Assembly: GCA_023460575.1 (NCBI GenBank)
Contig: JAEWPQ010000033.1
Coordinates: 36,139-100,138, forward strand
Reading direction: 5' to 3'
DNA: 64,000 nucleotides
Source: Bacillota bacterium
Lineage (GTDB): Bacteria; Bacillota; Clostridia; Lachnospirales; Lachnospiraceae
Of this stretch, positions 44,652-54,274 are shown piece after piece. Position 1 is the stretch's first letter. Every line of letters starts with the position of its first letter. Made by a program: the position numbers and the translations under genes. The notes under the pieces were generated by a model. It was not told the DNA's origin, searched no databases, and worked only from the letters and a program-made list of their open reading frames with translations.

Positions 44652-45330
44652 TCTCATTTCCTCCCCAGTCCGTAAGTATACCATCCGACACACGCAGCAC
44701 ACGGTCGGCAGAGACGGTCAGATTATTATTATGAGTAATCATTAAAATAGTCTGTTGATAAAGACGAGAAGCCTTTACCAGCAAATCTACCACCTCCTGA
44801 CTGTTTTTACTGTCTAAATTTCCAGTCGGTTCATCAGCAAGTATTAATTTCGGTCTTGTAATAAGCGCCCGTCCAATGGCTACCCTCTGCTGCTGTCCAC
44901 CGGATAATTGATTTGGCAGGTGATGACGGCGTTCTTTTAGTCCTAATACGTCCAAAATTTCATTCACTGCCGATAGTTCCGGTTTCCGGTAATCCAGCAG
45001 AATTGGAAACATGATATTTTCCTCTACATTCAATTCCGCAATCAGCTGAAACGATTGGAATACAAAGCCAATATTACGCCTCCTGAAAATGGTACGCTGT
45101 TCTTCCTTCATGGAAAACAGATCTTTTCCTGCTATGCAGATATGCCCGGAGGTAGGGTTATCCAAGGCTCCAAGGCAATTTAACAACGTACTTTTACCTG
45201 AACCGGATTCTCCCACCACCGCTGCAAATTCTCCCTGTTCTAATGTAAAAGATACATCTTTTAAGGCATTTACCTGATTGTCACCCTTCCCATAAATTTT
45301 TGTTAAATGCTGTACGTTTAATATTTCCAT
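44635..45330 (-). CDS. ABC transporter ATPase (LolD/MacB class)
   Basis: A 231-residue ATPase. Walker A is GESGSGKST, the signature LSGGQQQR, Walker B LILADEPTGNLD, with the LDSKNSQEV continuation typical of MacB/BceA ATPases. It partners the FtsX-type permease that follows. GGTGGTATTTAA precedes the ATG. Confidence 0.93.
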   Translation of the reverse strand: MEILNVQHLTKIYGKGDNQVNALKDVSFTLEQGEFAAVVGESGSGKSTLLNCLGALDNPTSGHICIAGKDLFSMKEEQRTIFRRRNIGFVFQSFQLIAELNVEENIMFPILLDYRKPELSAVNEILDVLGLKERRHHLPNQLSGGQQQRVAIGRALITRPKLILADEPTGNLDSKNSQEVVDLLVKASRLYQQTILMITHNNNLTVSADRVLRVSDGILTDWGGNENEKLS

Positions 45331-45397
45331 TTAAATACCACCTTTCCCGTAAAGGATAACAGGCACACCTTACAATCCAGTGAATAACAGCTTACGT

Positions 45398-46621
45398 TTA
45401 CGTAAGGAATGAAAGGGTAAATACAGTTCCTTCCTGTAAAGTACTTTGAACAGAGATCATACCGCCCTGCCCCTCAACAATGGATTTCGTCAGTGACAGA
45501 CCAAGGCCCACGCCCTGTGTATCCAAAGATTTTTTACTGCGGTAAAAGCGTTTGAAAATATGATGTAAATCCTCAGCGGGAATTCCTGTGCCATTATCGG
45601 ATATAGAAATACGGATCATTACAGGAGTCTTCTTCCACGAAATATGTATTTCACCTCCATAATGGGTATGATCCAAAGCATTTTTAACGATATTTCCAAC
45701 TGCTTCGCTGGTCCACTGCTTATCACAAACAAAAGCCGCTTCTGATGATTTGTCTATTATAATTTCTTTTCCCTCAAGCACAGCCCGTGTAGTCAATTCA
45801 CCAATGGCCCGGGAAACTAAATCTGATACACTGCAGCTTTCCTTTTCAAAGACAATACTGCCAGCATCCAGACGAGTAATTTTTAGCATGGATAGAATCA
45901 GCTGTTCCATACGCTTCAGCGCCAAGCCTGTCTTTTCGGAATATTCTTTTACTGTTTCAATATTGTCCGGTTCATCGGAAATGATTTCGTAATACATGGT
46001 GAGAGCGGCGAGCGGTGTTTTAAGCTGATGTGATATATCTGAGATTGTATTCTTTAAAAACTCTTTTGTTTTATTTCCTGTTTCATTTTTAGATTGTAAT
46101 ATCATGGAAAGCTGTTCTACAGAAGCGAAAAGATGATAGATGGTCCCCTCATTCATTTGCGGCATATGGCAGGAAAAATCCCCCTCAGTAAAGCAGTTAA
46201 TCACCTTTATCGCCTGCAGATAGAGGTGTTCTCTTATCCAGAGGAATTTATATATACCACTCAAAAGCAATATAGACAGAAGCCCCCCTATCATGAGCAT
46301 AGAATACCCTGAGATATGCTGAAATGCAGCAACGAAAGGAAGAAACCTTATAGCGGTATGTTTAGTTACACCTATTTTATAAAGGAAATCCGTTCCTTCC
46401 TGGCTGGCTGACGAACTGGTGATGGCTTTCGCGATCACATCTTCTGAAACCCCCTGCTCCATGAGAGAAGTAACAACTGCATTATCATGAGATAGAAATA
46501 AGTTCTCTACGATTTTTCCCTGTGCTTCACGCAATCCCACACTGCACAGAATAACCAGAAAAAGGAAAAAAAGAAGAAATATGCCAAAATCTCTGACCTG
46601 TTTGTCACGAAAGATATTCAT
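45398..46621 (-). CDS. Sensor histidine kinase
   Basis: A 407-residue kinase. TM1 is residues 11-29, an extracytoplasmic sensor of about 75 residues follows, TM2 is about 105-127, the phosphorylated His is H198 in SDISHQLKTPLAA, and the ATPase has N box NIVKNALDH, DNGTGIP and GVGLGLSLTK. Its start overlaps the regulator stop (ATGA). It probably senses an envelope-active peptide and drives the ABC genes downstream. Confidence 0.92.
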   Translation of the reverse strand: MNIFRDKQVRDFGIFLLFFLFLVILCSVGLREAQGKIVENLFLSHDNAVVTSLMEQGVSEDVIAKAITSSSASQEGTDFLYKIGVTKHTAIRFLPFVAAFQHISGYSMLMIGGLLSILLLSGIYKFLWIREHLYLQAIKVINCFTEGDFSCHMPQMNEGTIYHLFASVEQLSMILQSKNETGNKTKEFLKNTISDISHQLKTPLAALTMYYEIISDEPDNIETVKEYSEKTGLALKRMEQLILSMLKITRLDAGSIVFEKESCSVSDLVSRAIGELTTRAVLEGKEIIIDKSSEAAFVCDKQWTSEAVGNIVKNALDHTHYGGEIHISWKKTPVMIRISISDNGTGIPAEDLHHIFKRFYRSKKSLDTQGVGLGLSLTKSIVEGQGGMISVQSTLQEGTVFTLSFLT

Positions 46622-47319
46622 ACAGATACCTCATTCCATTGATAACCGAATCCCCGAACCGTTATCAAATGTTCGGGTTTTGATGGATCAGCTTCAATTT
46701 TCTCACGGAGCCGCCTTACATAAACAGATAACGTATTATCGTCTACAAAATCACCTGTATTGTCCCATAATTCATCTAAAATGCTCCTGCGTGTTGTTAC
46801 CCGGCCGGCATTTCTCACAAGCAGGCAAAGAAGACGGTATTCTGCACTTGTTAAATCCAGCATTCTCCCTCTCAGCTGTACACGGTTTCCCAACAGATCT
46901 ATCCATATATCACCACGTTCAATTACGGTATGATTGTCTTTATTGGTATTTCCGGTTCGACGAAGCAGTGCACGAATTCTGGAACACAATTCTCCTAACT
47001 TAAACGGCTTTGTTACATAATCATCACCGCCGCTGTCCAGCCCTCTGATGATATTAACTTCTTCATCAGATGCAGTTAAAAATATAATCGGTATCTGATT
47101 CCCCTGTTTCCTTACTTTTTCACAGACTTCAAAGCCTGTTCCATCGGGTAAAGTCACATCAAGAATTAATAAATCATATGTGTTAATTTGAGGAAGATGG
47201 CTCAGTGCTTCTTTCATTGTACGTACAAGGTCGACTTCAAATCCATTACGTTTTAATGTGTATTTCAAGCCGTCCACTAAACTGATATCATCTTCTAAGA
47301 GTAAAATTTTATTGCTCAT
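46618..47319 (-). CDS. OmpR-family response regulator
   Basis: A 233-residue regulator with an N-terminal receiver (LLEDD, phospho-Asp D54 in LLILDVTLPDG, Lys in DDYVTKPF) and a C-terminal winged helix (LTSAEYRLLCLL, DNTLSVYVRRLREKI). The ATG at 47319 has GGAGGTCAGAGA upstream; a GTG-type start at 47340 is unlikely. It heads the four-gene two-component/ABC operon. Confidence 0.95.
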   Translation of the reverse strand: MSNKILLLEDDISLVDGLKYTLKRNGFEVDLVRTMKEALSHLPQINTYDLLILDVTLPDGTGFEVCEKVRKQGNQIPIIFLTASDEEVNIIRGLDSGGDDYVTKPFKLGELCSRIRALLRRTGNTNKDNHTVIERGDIWIDLLGNRVQLRGRMLDLTSAEYRLLCLLVRNAGRVTTRRSILDELWDNTGDFVDDNTLSVYVRRLREKIEADPSKPEHLITVRGFGYQWNEVSV

Positions 47320-47428
47320 TCTCTGACCTCCAAGTACCACAACGTTTTTTCAGACTGGTTCCAGTATTAGTTATACCTTATGTTACCTGATGTTTCAATA
47401 CGGAATGGGGTTTATGCGGTTTCTCAAA

Positions 47429-48520
47429 CTAATTCTTGGTTTTTTCCTGAAATGTCCGCATCCGATCACATGTTACTGCATAATAAAAATACACCATAAA
47501 ATATAATCGCAGCTCAATCAGTTTAATCAACACTTTTTCAGCAGACGTAAACTCGTTTTTTAACAAATAGTTTTTATTTTCAAATAAGAATTCTTTATTT
47601 CGCATTTTGTATACATTGACAAGCCCGCCCCAGAACCCGGCCGGATTCTCATGATGTGTTTCATTTCTTATACTCCTTAGAAATTTGAAATATAGATAAG
47701 TGATTAATCTCCCCATGTAATCATTCTCATGCTCAAAGAGAACCTCTGCAAATTCTTTTTTAGCCTTGAACACTTCAGTCATATTATCCCAGTAACCATT
47801 CCAGTATGTTGACCGTTTACTTAACGAATTTGCAGACATTCTATTGTAGTGATAGAACGGCTGATCCGTTATGTATAAGCTCTTTGCCTTCAGGAAGGAC
47901 TGAAGAATCATGATCTCATCCTCATGCAGGAAGACATCTTTATAAAACTTTATGTCTTTTAACATTTCCGATTTAAACAGGCAGCACCAGATGTAGCCTG
48001 TAGTTATTAAACAGTCATGCTGAATATCCCCATATAGAGGAAGTATGTAGCTTTCATATAAATCTGTAATTGCATATAAACCAGCAGGGACAGGCAGATT
48101 ACAAATAACAGCAACTCCATCCTGGCGGTGTCTGTATGCTGAAAAAAACACCAGATCCGCTGATGATTTAACCGCTTCTTCATATAGCATTTCACACATA
48201 TCCAGTTCACACCAGTCATCACTGTCAACAAAACTGATATATTGGCCTGAAGCATTTTTCAAACATACTTCTCTGGTCGCAGACAGTCCTTTATTCTTCT
48301 GGTGGGTGACTTTAACACGGGGATCTTCTGCTGCATACCGATTACAAATTTCTCCCGAGCCATCGGTTGATCCGTCATTTACGATAATAATTTCAATATT
48401 TTCTAAGGTCTGATTGATCAAAGACTGAATACACCTTTCTATTGTATCCTGCATATTGTAGACAGCAACCAGAATGCTCACCAGAATTTCCGGATTCTTT
48501 TTCCTGTTATTTTCCTCCAT
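47429..48520 (-). CDS. Family 2 glycosyltransferase
   Basis: A 363-residue GT-A fold enzyme. The nucleotide-sugar site is VSILVAVYNMQDTIERCIQSL, NDGSTDGSGEIC and the metal motif FVDSDDW; the catalytic loop has HEDEIM. The C-terminal 110 residues are aromatic and basic and may touch the membrane. It stands alone, with no other polysaccharide genes nearby, so its acceptor cannot be inferred. AAAGGAGAACTT precedes the ATG. Confidence 0.88.
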   Translation of the reverse strand: MEENNRKKNPEILVSILVAVYNMQDTIERCIQSLINQTLENIEIIIVNDGSTDGSGEICNRYAAEDPRVKVTHQKNKGLSATREVCLKNASGQYISFVDSDDWCELDMCEMLYEEAVKSSADLVFFSAYRHRQDGVAVICNLPVPAGLYAITDLYESYILPLYGDIQHDCLITTGYIWCCLFKSEMLKDIKFYKDVFLHEDEIMILQSFLKAKSLYITDQPFYHYNRMSANSLSKRSTYWNGYWDNMTEVFKAKKEFAEVLFEHENDYMGRLITYLYFKFLRSIRNETHHENPAGFWGGLVNVYKMRNKEFLFENKNYLLKNEFTSAEKVLIKLIELRLYFMVYFYYAVTCDRMRTFQEKTKN

Positions 48521-48639
48521 AAGTTCTCCTTTAATGACTGAATTTTATTATCTTTATATTACTTATCTCTAGAAAATCACGCCTTAAATATAATAGGAAG
48601 AACATGTAATATATTAAGAAACCGGCTAAAAAGCCTAAC

Positions 48640-48673
48640 GAAAAACCGCCTCTTTCGTCATTGAAAGGGCGGA
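48640..48673 (-). terminator. Terminator of the AraC gene
   Basis: CCGCC-CTTTC pairs with GAAAGGGCGG with one bulged T, then TTTTTC on the minus strand, 7 bases after the AraC stop. Confidence 0.8.
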
Positions 48674-48679
48674 TCTTCT

Positions 48680-49576
48680 TTATCTATTATGGTTCAGGCT
48701 CTTCTTTCTATATTCCGTTGGGGAGCAGCCTTTCACTTTGTAAAATGTATGAGAATAGTAATTGGAATCGCTGAAACCGGCTTTCGCGGCTATATCTCCA
48801 ATGGAAGCATTGGAAGCAACCAGATCCTTTATACTTTTTTCAATACGGTAGTCCAGAATAAACTTAAAAAGCGGAATCTTCATATACTGTTTAAAAATTC
48901 TGCAGCATTCTCCTTTGCAGATATGTACATGTTCTGCAATCTCTTCCAAAGTTATTTTATGACTGTAATTATCTTCAATGAATGATAAAATACTCCTGAT
49001 TCTTTCATAATTATATGGTTCCGCTGACGGTATCGTGGGTGTTGTATCATAATTTAAAAATAACACTTTCCAGAATTCCAGCAGTTTAATCAGAACATCC
49101 ATTTCATAAGAGTCTGGCCGCTGCTGATAAATCGTAACAAGTTCATTCAGAATCCCTATGACCTTACCATGCCAGGGTTTCGTGAAATCAAAATAAATTG
49201 AGAACAGGGAAAGATTATGAATGAACGGGGATACGTATTTTAAGTAGAAAATACTGTTTTCATAGGAATAAATCAATTTCGGATCAAATGTGATTGACAC
49301 ATACTCGCAATCCATATTTTCATACATGCGGCCAGTATGAAGTACTCCAGTATTACTAAAAAGCGCCTCTCCCTGACAAAGATGAAACTGCTCATTATTA
49401 ATCTCATATATCATCTGCCCTTTTGTGATTAATGTAATCTCAATCTCGGGATGCCAGTGCCAGAGAAATGAATTTGTGTCATACTTTGATAGTTTTTCAT
49501 TACTAATTAGTAATGGAAACTGAAAATCCCCATGTTCCTTTACTTCCTTCTGATATTCATTGGTTAAAATCTGCAT
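48680..49576 (-). CDS. AraC family transcriptional regulator
   Basis: A 298-residue protein with a cupin sensor (SFLWHWHPEIEITLITKGQM, QGEALFSNTGVLHTG) and two HTH units (ITLEEIAEHVHICKGECCRIF and SIGDIAAKAGFSDSNYYSHTF). It may control a sugar or glycosyl function, but no divergent target lies next to it. GGGGGTACGTAT precedes the ATG. Confidence 0.88.
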   Translation of the reverse strand: MQILTNEYQKEVKEHGDFQFPLLISNEKLSKYDTNSFLWHWHPEIEITLITKGQMIYEINNEQFHLCQGEALFSNTGVLHTGRMYENMDCEYVSITFDPKLIYSYENSIFYLKYVSPFIHNLSLFSIYFDFTKPWHGKVIGILNELVTIYQQRPDSYEMDVLIKLLEFWKVLFLNYDTTPTIPSAEPYNYERIRSILSFIEDNYSHKITLEEIAEHVHICKGECCRIFKQYMKIPLFKFILDYRIEKSIKDLVASNASIGDIAAKAGFSDSNYYSHTFYKVKGCSPTEYRKKSLNHNR

Positions 49577-49658
49577 ATACGTACCCCCTGGAAATGCAAA
49601 ACGTATTATTATAGATTCATTATATCCCAGGGAACTGGTGATAACAACTTGCTGATTA

Positions 49659-50984
49659 TCATACCTTTAAAAATAATTCTCTTTCTTCATTTCTACGTCT
49701 GGTAAGCCCTTCAAGCACCTTTCCCCCGCCCTTATTATAAGCAGGAAATTTGTCCGCAACCTCCATGGCATTCCTTCCGGAGACGAGACTCTTAAGATTG
49801 CCCGGACCGCAGTTATAGGTAAAAGAGGCCAAAGCGTCAAATTGATTCTGGTTCAATGAAAAGGAAATAATTCCATTTTTCTTATAAGCATTGACATAAT
49901 CAGCATATTTTTCAGTGTCAGCCTGTAGCATCCCGGCTGCCTGCTGCTGTGTGATTCTCTGCCCCGACTGTACGCCTTCTGTATGTCCATATCCAATCGT
50001 CCAGACTCCAGCCGGACATTTATATGCCTCCAGACGGCAGCCCTCATATTTGGCAATCAGTTGAATTCCAGCGGCAGATATACAAAAGGAATTATTAACT
50101 GACGGTGCCGGAAGAGGCGCTTTCCTGTGATCTTCTTCCTTTTCTGATTCCTGCTTTATGAGATATTTCACATTTACAGGACTGCAGATTGATTTACTGC
50201 CGTTCTCATTTTTGTCTATCACAACTCTGTCATTTTTTACTGATGACACAATCCAGGTGTCTGTTTTTACCCAGTCCGGCATTGCCTTGTCATTATAGTA
50301 TACTGCTTCACTCATAATCTTTACATGATCACCGGGCCGTATTTCTGCAGGGCCAGTTCTCGTATCGGCAGCCGGCTGTTGGGTTCCTTTCTGAACTTCT
50401 TCCTCCACTGATATCCCTTCCTTCATTACATGTTCTACTTCTGCCCGAAACGTATCCATCGTAAACCCTGTATTAAGCTGATTCCAGATATGTTCCGGGT
50501 CACCATGAGCGGAGGCCAGACCCCTGTCATGTCCTTCCTTATGACTGATTATAATCCCGTCCTGTAATGGATTTAAATTATACTGTTTACAAAGAAAGGC
50601 GAATAACTCTACGGCTGCATGATAAGTTCTGCTCACTACTTCCCTGGCAGCATCGGGATTGGAACAGATAAAAGCGGCACCACCGGTATAACGGATGCAG
50701 GATGGTTCGCACATTTCAACTCCGATATGGGTATTATTTGCCTCACCACCACAGTGCCATGCTCTGTAATCCCAGGGCAGTGTCTGAAATACTTCTCCTG
50801 TATTTCCGTCAACAAATCCATGTACACAGGCCCTTGCAGCAGACGGACTATTCCATTGCGCCACAAAGCTGCCGGCTGATGGCTGCGGACACCCTACGCT
50901 ATGCAGCATCAATCCTTTCACCTTTATTTTTTTACCTGCCTGAAAGCAGGGATGCCTGTCCAGATAACATTGTTTCATATTCAT
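49659..50984 (-). CDS. Two-domain endolysin (N-acetylmuramoyl-L-alanine amidase plus GH24 lysozyme)
   Basis: A 441-residue murein hydrolase without signal peptide. Residues 20-175 are an Amidase_2 domain (VKGLMLHSVG with zinc His28, IGVEMCEPS, SHKEGH, AHGDPEH). Residues about 215-276 look like an SH3-type wall-binding segment. Residues 300-441 are a GH24 lysozyme, with catalytic E314 and T329; the usual Asp is Cys323. Amidase plus lysozyme is a phage lysis enzyme plan. No holin, tail or terminase gene is near. It is the last gene of the DUF2589 cluster. Confidence 0.9.
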   Translation of the reverse strand: MNMKQCYLDRHPCFQAGKKIKVKGLMLHSVGCPQPSAGSFVAQWNSPSAARACVHGFVDGNTGEVFQTLPWDYRAWHCGGEANNTHIGVEMCEPSCIRYTGGAAFICSNPDAAREVVSRTYHAAVELFAFLCKQYNLNPLQDGIIISHKEGHDRGLASAHGDPEHIWNQLNTGFTMDTFRAEVEHVMKEGISVEEEVQKGTQQPAADTRTGPAEIRPGDHVKIMSEAVYYNDKAMPDWVKTDTWIVSSVKNDRVVIDKNENGSKSICSPVNVKYLIKQESEKEEDHRKAPLPAPSVNNSFCISAAGIQLIAKYEGCRLEAYKCPAGVWTIGYGHTEGVQSGQRITQQQAAGMLQADTEKYADYVNAYKKNGIISFSLNQNQFDALASFTYNCGPGNLKSLVSGRNAMEVADKFPAYNKGGGKVLEGLTRRRNEERELFLKV

Positions 50985-50998
50985 GGTATAACCTCCTT

Positions 50999-51685
50999 TT
51001 ATTGTGCTACCAGCTGATTTCTGATTTCTATAAATTTTTTCTCCGGTATCAGCATGGAATCTCCATTATCCATCTCCACATAACACCTACCTATCCGGAT
51101 CACATGATCTTTATGTATGATAAAGCCTTTATGAATGCGGACAAAACTATGGGACAGAATGGTTTCTGCATTTTTTAATGACCCTACCGACTCAATCACT
51201 CCATCCCTGCAGTGCCAGTATACATGATTGTGATTAGATTCCAGGTAGATTAAGTCCTTCTCTCTTACATGATATAATCTTTCATCTAATCCTTTAATCC
51301 AGTGACAGTAATTTTCAGGTAACCACTGGGAAAGATGCAGATATTTAATTTTGATACCGCTATCTTCCATTACAAATAAAAGAGTGATATTATGCAGAAT
51401 TCTGTCTTTCCCCACTGCATAGTAGCTGCCTATTACCAAAGAAACCTGCTGTGTGATTAAAATGGTGTAATATTCCACATGTACAATAGAAACCTTTTGT
51501 TTTCCTAAAAATCTGATATACTCATCAAAATCCGGTTTCGATGACAAACTCACTCTTTCATAACCCGCCGTAATCCATCTCATATTCGCACTGGAATACT
51601 TTGATATATGTTCTAAATCACCCATATAAAGGGATTGAACAACATGCCTTGCCAGCCTTTCTAAATTCTTTTTCACTTCAATCAT
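50999..51685 (-). CDS. LytTR DNA-binding regulator with an NTF2-like N-terminus
   Basis: A 228-residue protein. Residues 1-120 resemble a SnoaL/NTF2-type cone fold (HISKYSSANMRWITAGYERV, VSLVIGSYYAVGKDRILHN). Residues 130-228 are a LytTR DNA-binding domain (DLIYLESNHNHVYWHCRDG, SHSFVRIHKGFIIHKDHVIRI). It lacks a receiver domain, so its signal is not phosphorylation. It starts 38 bases after the phosphatase gene and ends 15 bases before the endolysin. Confidence 0.82.
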   Translation of the reverse strand: MIEVKKNLERLARHVVQSLYMGDLEHISKYSSANMRWITAGYERVSLSSKPDFDEYIRFLGKQKVSIVHVEYYTILITQQVSLVIGSYYAVGKDRILHNITLLFVMEDSGIKIKYLHLSQWLPENYCHWIKGLDERLYHVREKDLIYLESNHNHVYWHCRDGVIESVGSLKNAETILSHSFVRIHKGFIIHKDHVIRIGRCYVEMDNGDSMLIPEKKFIEIRNQLVAQ

Positions 51686-51723
51686 CTTTTCTCCCCAAGT
51701 GAATGAAACCCCTTTTTATGACC

Positions 51724-54261
51724 TTATGTCTTCATCAAAATCAAACGGTTTTTCCCGGCTATAAACTCGTACTTAAGGGAATCCATACTTTTTTTCACAA
51801 TATAGATTCCATATCCGCCCGCTTCTCTCCTTTCCAATTTATCTGTTACATCAGGATCCGGTTTTTCCAAAGGGTTAAATGGGATTCCATCGTCTTCAAA
51901 AAAAAGTTTTATCTTTCCATCTGCAGCCTTGCAGGCAATGGTTACCTCCTTTGCTTTACTATAACGGCAAATATTAGAAAAAATTTCATCTACAGCTATC
52001 ATAATTTTAATGAAAGATACCTGCCGGACCGCTTGTTCTTTCAGAATACTCTCTACAAAATCCTCGATTTCCGCTATTCGTGAGAGATCTGCTAATCCGT
52101 GATTTTTCTGATAACCGTCTCCTTTGTAACAAAGAGCAAGCATTGTAATATCATCAAACTGCTCTGCTTTCCCTTTAAATGCCTGTATATCCTCCCATAC
52201 TGCCGAAATCTGATCTCCGGGAGGAAATTCACCCGATTTCTCCAGCCTGCTTTTCAGCCGTATTTCTCCATATAATTCATTCCCGGTGTCATGAGCCTCA
52301 GTCACTCCGTCTGTATACAAAAAGACCTGATCCCCAGGCATTAACTTTAGCTTTGCCTGGTCATATGTCAATCCTTCCATGCCTGCAAGAACGAAACCGG
52401 TCCGCTGGTCTAACCAGGAAAATTCTCCCCTGCCGCCCGTCTTTATTAACGGCGGGTTGTGCCCTGCATTGACATACACCAGATCTCCGGTTGACAAAGT
52501 AAGAATTCCCAGCCATGCTGTTACAAACATACCGTCTCTGTTATTCTCATAAAGACTTTTATTGGTATCTGTAAATACCCTTGCAGGATCCGGTTCAACC
52601 TTCATGCGGCTTCGTATCAATGTTTTTGCTACCACCATGAACAATGCCGCCGGTACTCCTTTACCAGATACATCAGCCACCATAAAAACAAGATGATCTT
52701 CATCTGTCAGAAAAAAATCGTAAAAATCTCCGCCCACCTCTCTAGCCGGTGTCATCTGAGCCCATAGTTCAAATTCCGCCCTTCCGGGGAACGCATCCTG
52801 TGACAATGGGAGCATATCTGCCTGCAATCTGGAGGCGACAGTAAGCTCTGTCCTGATTCTCTCCTTCTCTGCGGTAATCTCCGAAAGATTTGAGATATAA
52901 TTTTTAATCTGTGATGTCATGGAATTAAAGGCTTCCCCAAGATCCTCGATCTCGTCTCCCGTTGTTATCTGTATCCGGTGTTCTAAATCTCCTTTTCCAA
53001 TGGTCTTTACCTCATCAGTGAGCCTTCGGATTGGATTAGTTATCCTGCCTGCAAATACCGCTCCTAAAATGCTGATGATTACTGCAGCGCAAAGGGTAAT
53101 TAGTAAAAAAGATATCAGCATTCTTCCAATTGCCGCATCCTGATTATCACCCACTGCATCCGTCAGCGATAAAATCATTTGGTGGCTCTCCTGTGCCGGT
53201 GCAATCACTTCTGCTACATCTATAACCGTTGCAAAGCTCCAGCCCAGTTCTTTTAATGGGGCATATGCAAGATAAACATCTTTCCCATCAATTGTCAGCC
53301 TTTCAATTCCAGCTTGTCCTGCTGTCATATTCCGGGAAATATCAGACAGTGGTTTGTTTTTGCTTTCCTGTAAATTCAGATAGCTTTTCTCAGCAGTTTC
53401 CCCTTCCTTCCGGGGAGAAACCATAATCTGTCCATTATTATTCACCAGAAATGCATAACCGCTTTCTCCCACCGCTGTCTTTAAAACTCCATGATACACA
53501 GTATCCAGATAGGAACCTGCTCCGGCTACAGCCACCACTTTTCCCGCATGATAAACGGGTTGTGCACATACGATACAATCTCCCCCTCCATGCACATCTG
53601 CAATAACATCGGAATATACAATTTCTCCCTGGTTCGCTCTGCATGCCCTCTGATACCACTGTCTGGTTTCCGCCTCATAAAAAACCGGTTCCTTTTCCTG
53701 ACGGTTGAATTTACTATAGGCAATGGAATCCGCCTGAATCAGCCAGCCCGACCCAGTTGCGACGTAAACAGATGACACCATCTCATTGTTTGCATTATAC
53801 TGAATCAATAAATCCTGAATATTGCCAAGCTTTAACAGTTCCTGATTCTGCCAGGCCTCCTCCTTCTGTTTCCATGACTTCAGCAGCTGAGCGGATAATT
53901 CCCTGCACCCCGGCTGGGGCGGCAGAACAATTCTGTCCGGATAATTCTGAGGGTTTTCGTAAATTTCTTCTGCCATGGAAGCAATTCCATGTACATAGGC
54001 AGTCACTTCCGTAAAGGATTTCCCGATATAAGCCGCTTTTTCTTTTGCAATATTCTGCAGCTGCTCTCCTGCTATTTTCTCCAGAGCATCCTGCGCATCC
54101 TCAGCAGCCTTTTTTCCTAATTCCCGGTTGGTATCCATGGAAATCCTTTTCATGGAAAACAGGCTCCAGACACTGACTAAACCGTGGAGAAACATAGTAA
54201 GAAATACTGCCAAAAGCAAAAATCCGGTTATGGTTTTGCCAATTTTTTTTCTTTTTTTCAT
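51724..54261 (-). CDS. Membrane PP2C (SpoIIE/RsbU-type) phosphatase with HATPase domain
   Basis: An 845-residue sensor. TM1 is at residues 11-33, a dCache-like extracytoplasmic domain at 50-370, TM2 at about 385-405, and HAMP follows. PP2C motifs are AREVGGDFYDFF, FMVADVSGKGVPAA, LYTDGVTEA and FDDITMLAL. The last 120 residues are an anti-sigma-type HATPase (IMIAVDEIFSNICRYSKA, GGYGIYIVKKSMD). It can both dephosphorylate and phosphorylate a STAS partner; a STAS gene is two genes upstream. The ATG at 54261 follows CAGGAGATCAA; the frame from 54486 overlaps the GNAT gene. Confidence 0.92.
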   Translation of the reverse strand: MKKRKKIGKTITGFLLLAVFLTMFLHGLVSVWSLFSMKRISMDTNRELGKKAAEDAQDALEKIAGEQLQNIAKEKAAYIGKSFTEVTAYVHGIASMAEEIYENPQNYPDRIVLPPQPGCRELSAQLLKSWKQKEEAWQNQELLKLGNIQDLLIQYNANNEMVSSVYVATGSGWLIQADSIAYSKFNRQEKEPVFYEAETRQWYQRACRANQGEIVYSDVIADVHGGGDCIVCAQPVYHAGKVVAVAGAGSYLDTVYHGVLKTAVGESGYAFLVNNNGQIMVSPRKEGETAEKSYLNLQESKNKPLSDISRNMTAGQAGIERLTIDGKDVYLAYAPLKELGWSFATVIDVAEVIAPAQESHQMILSLTDAVGDNQDAAIGRMLISFLLITLCAAVIISILGAVFAGRITNPIRRLTDEVKTIGKGDLEHRIQITTGDEIEDLGEAFNSMTSQIKNYISNLSEITAEKERIRTELTVASRLQADMLPLSQDAFPGRAEFELWAQMTPAREVGGDFYDFFLTDEDHLVFMVADVSGKGVPAALFMVVAKTLIRSRMKVEPDPARVFTDTNKSLYENNRDGMFVTAWLGILTLSTGDLVYVNAGHNPPLIKTGGRGEFSWLDQRTGFVLAGMEGLTYDQAKLKLMPGDQVFLYTDGVTEAHDTGNELYGEIRLKSRLEKSGEFPPGDQISAVWEDIQAFKGKAEQFDDITMLALCYKGDGYQKNHGLADLSRIAEIEDFVESILKEQAVRQVSFIKIMIAVDEIFSNICRYSKAKEVTIACKAADGKIKLFFEDDGIPFNPLEKPDPDVTDKLERREAGGYGIYIVKKSMDSLKYEFIAGKNRLILMKT

Positions 54262-54274
54262 TTGATCTCCTGTT

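Noticed and set aside
49659..50984. Prophage region suggested by the endolysin
   Set aside because: No integrase, capsid, terminase, tail or holin gene was found on either side within the window.
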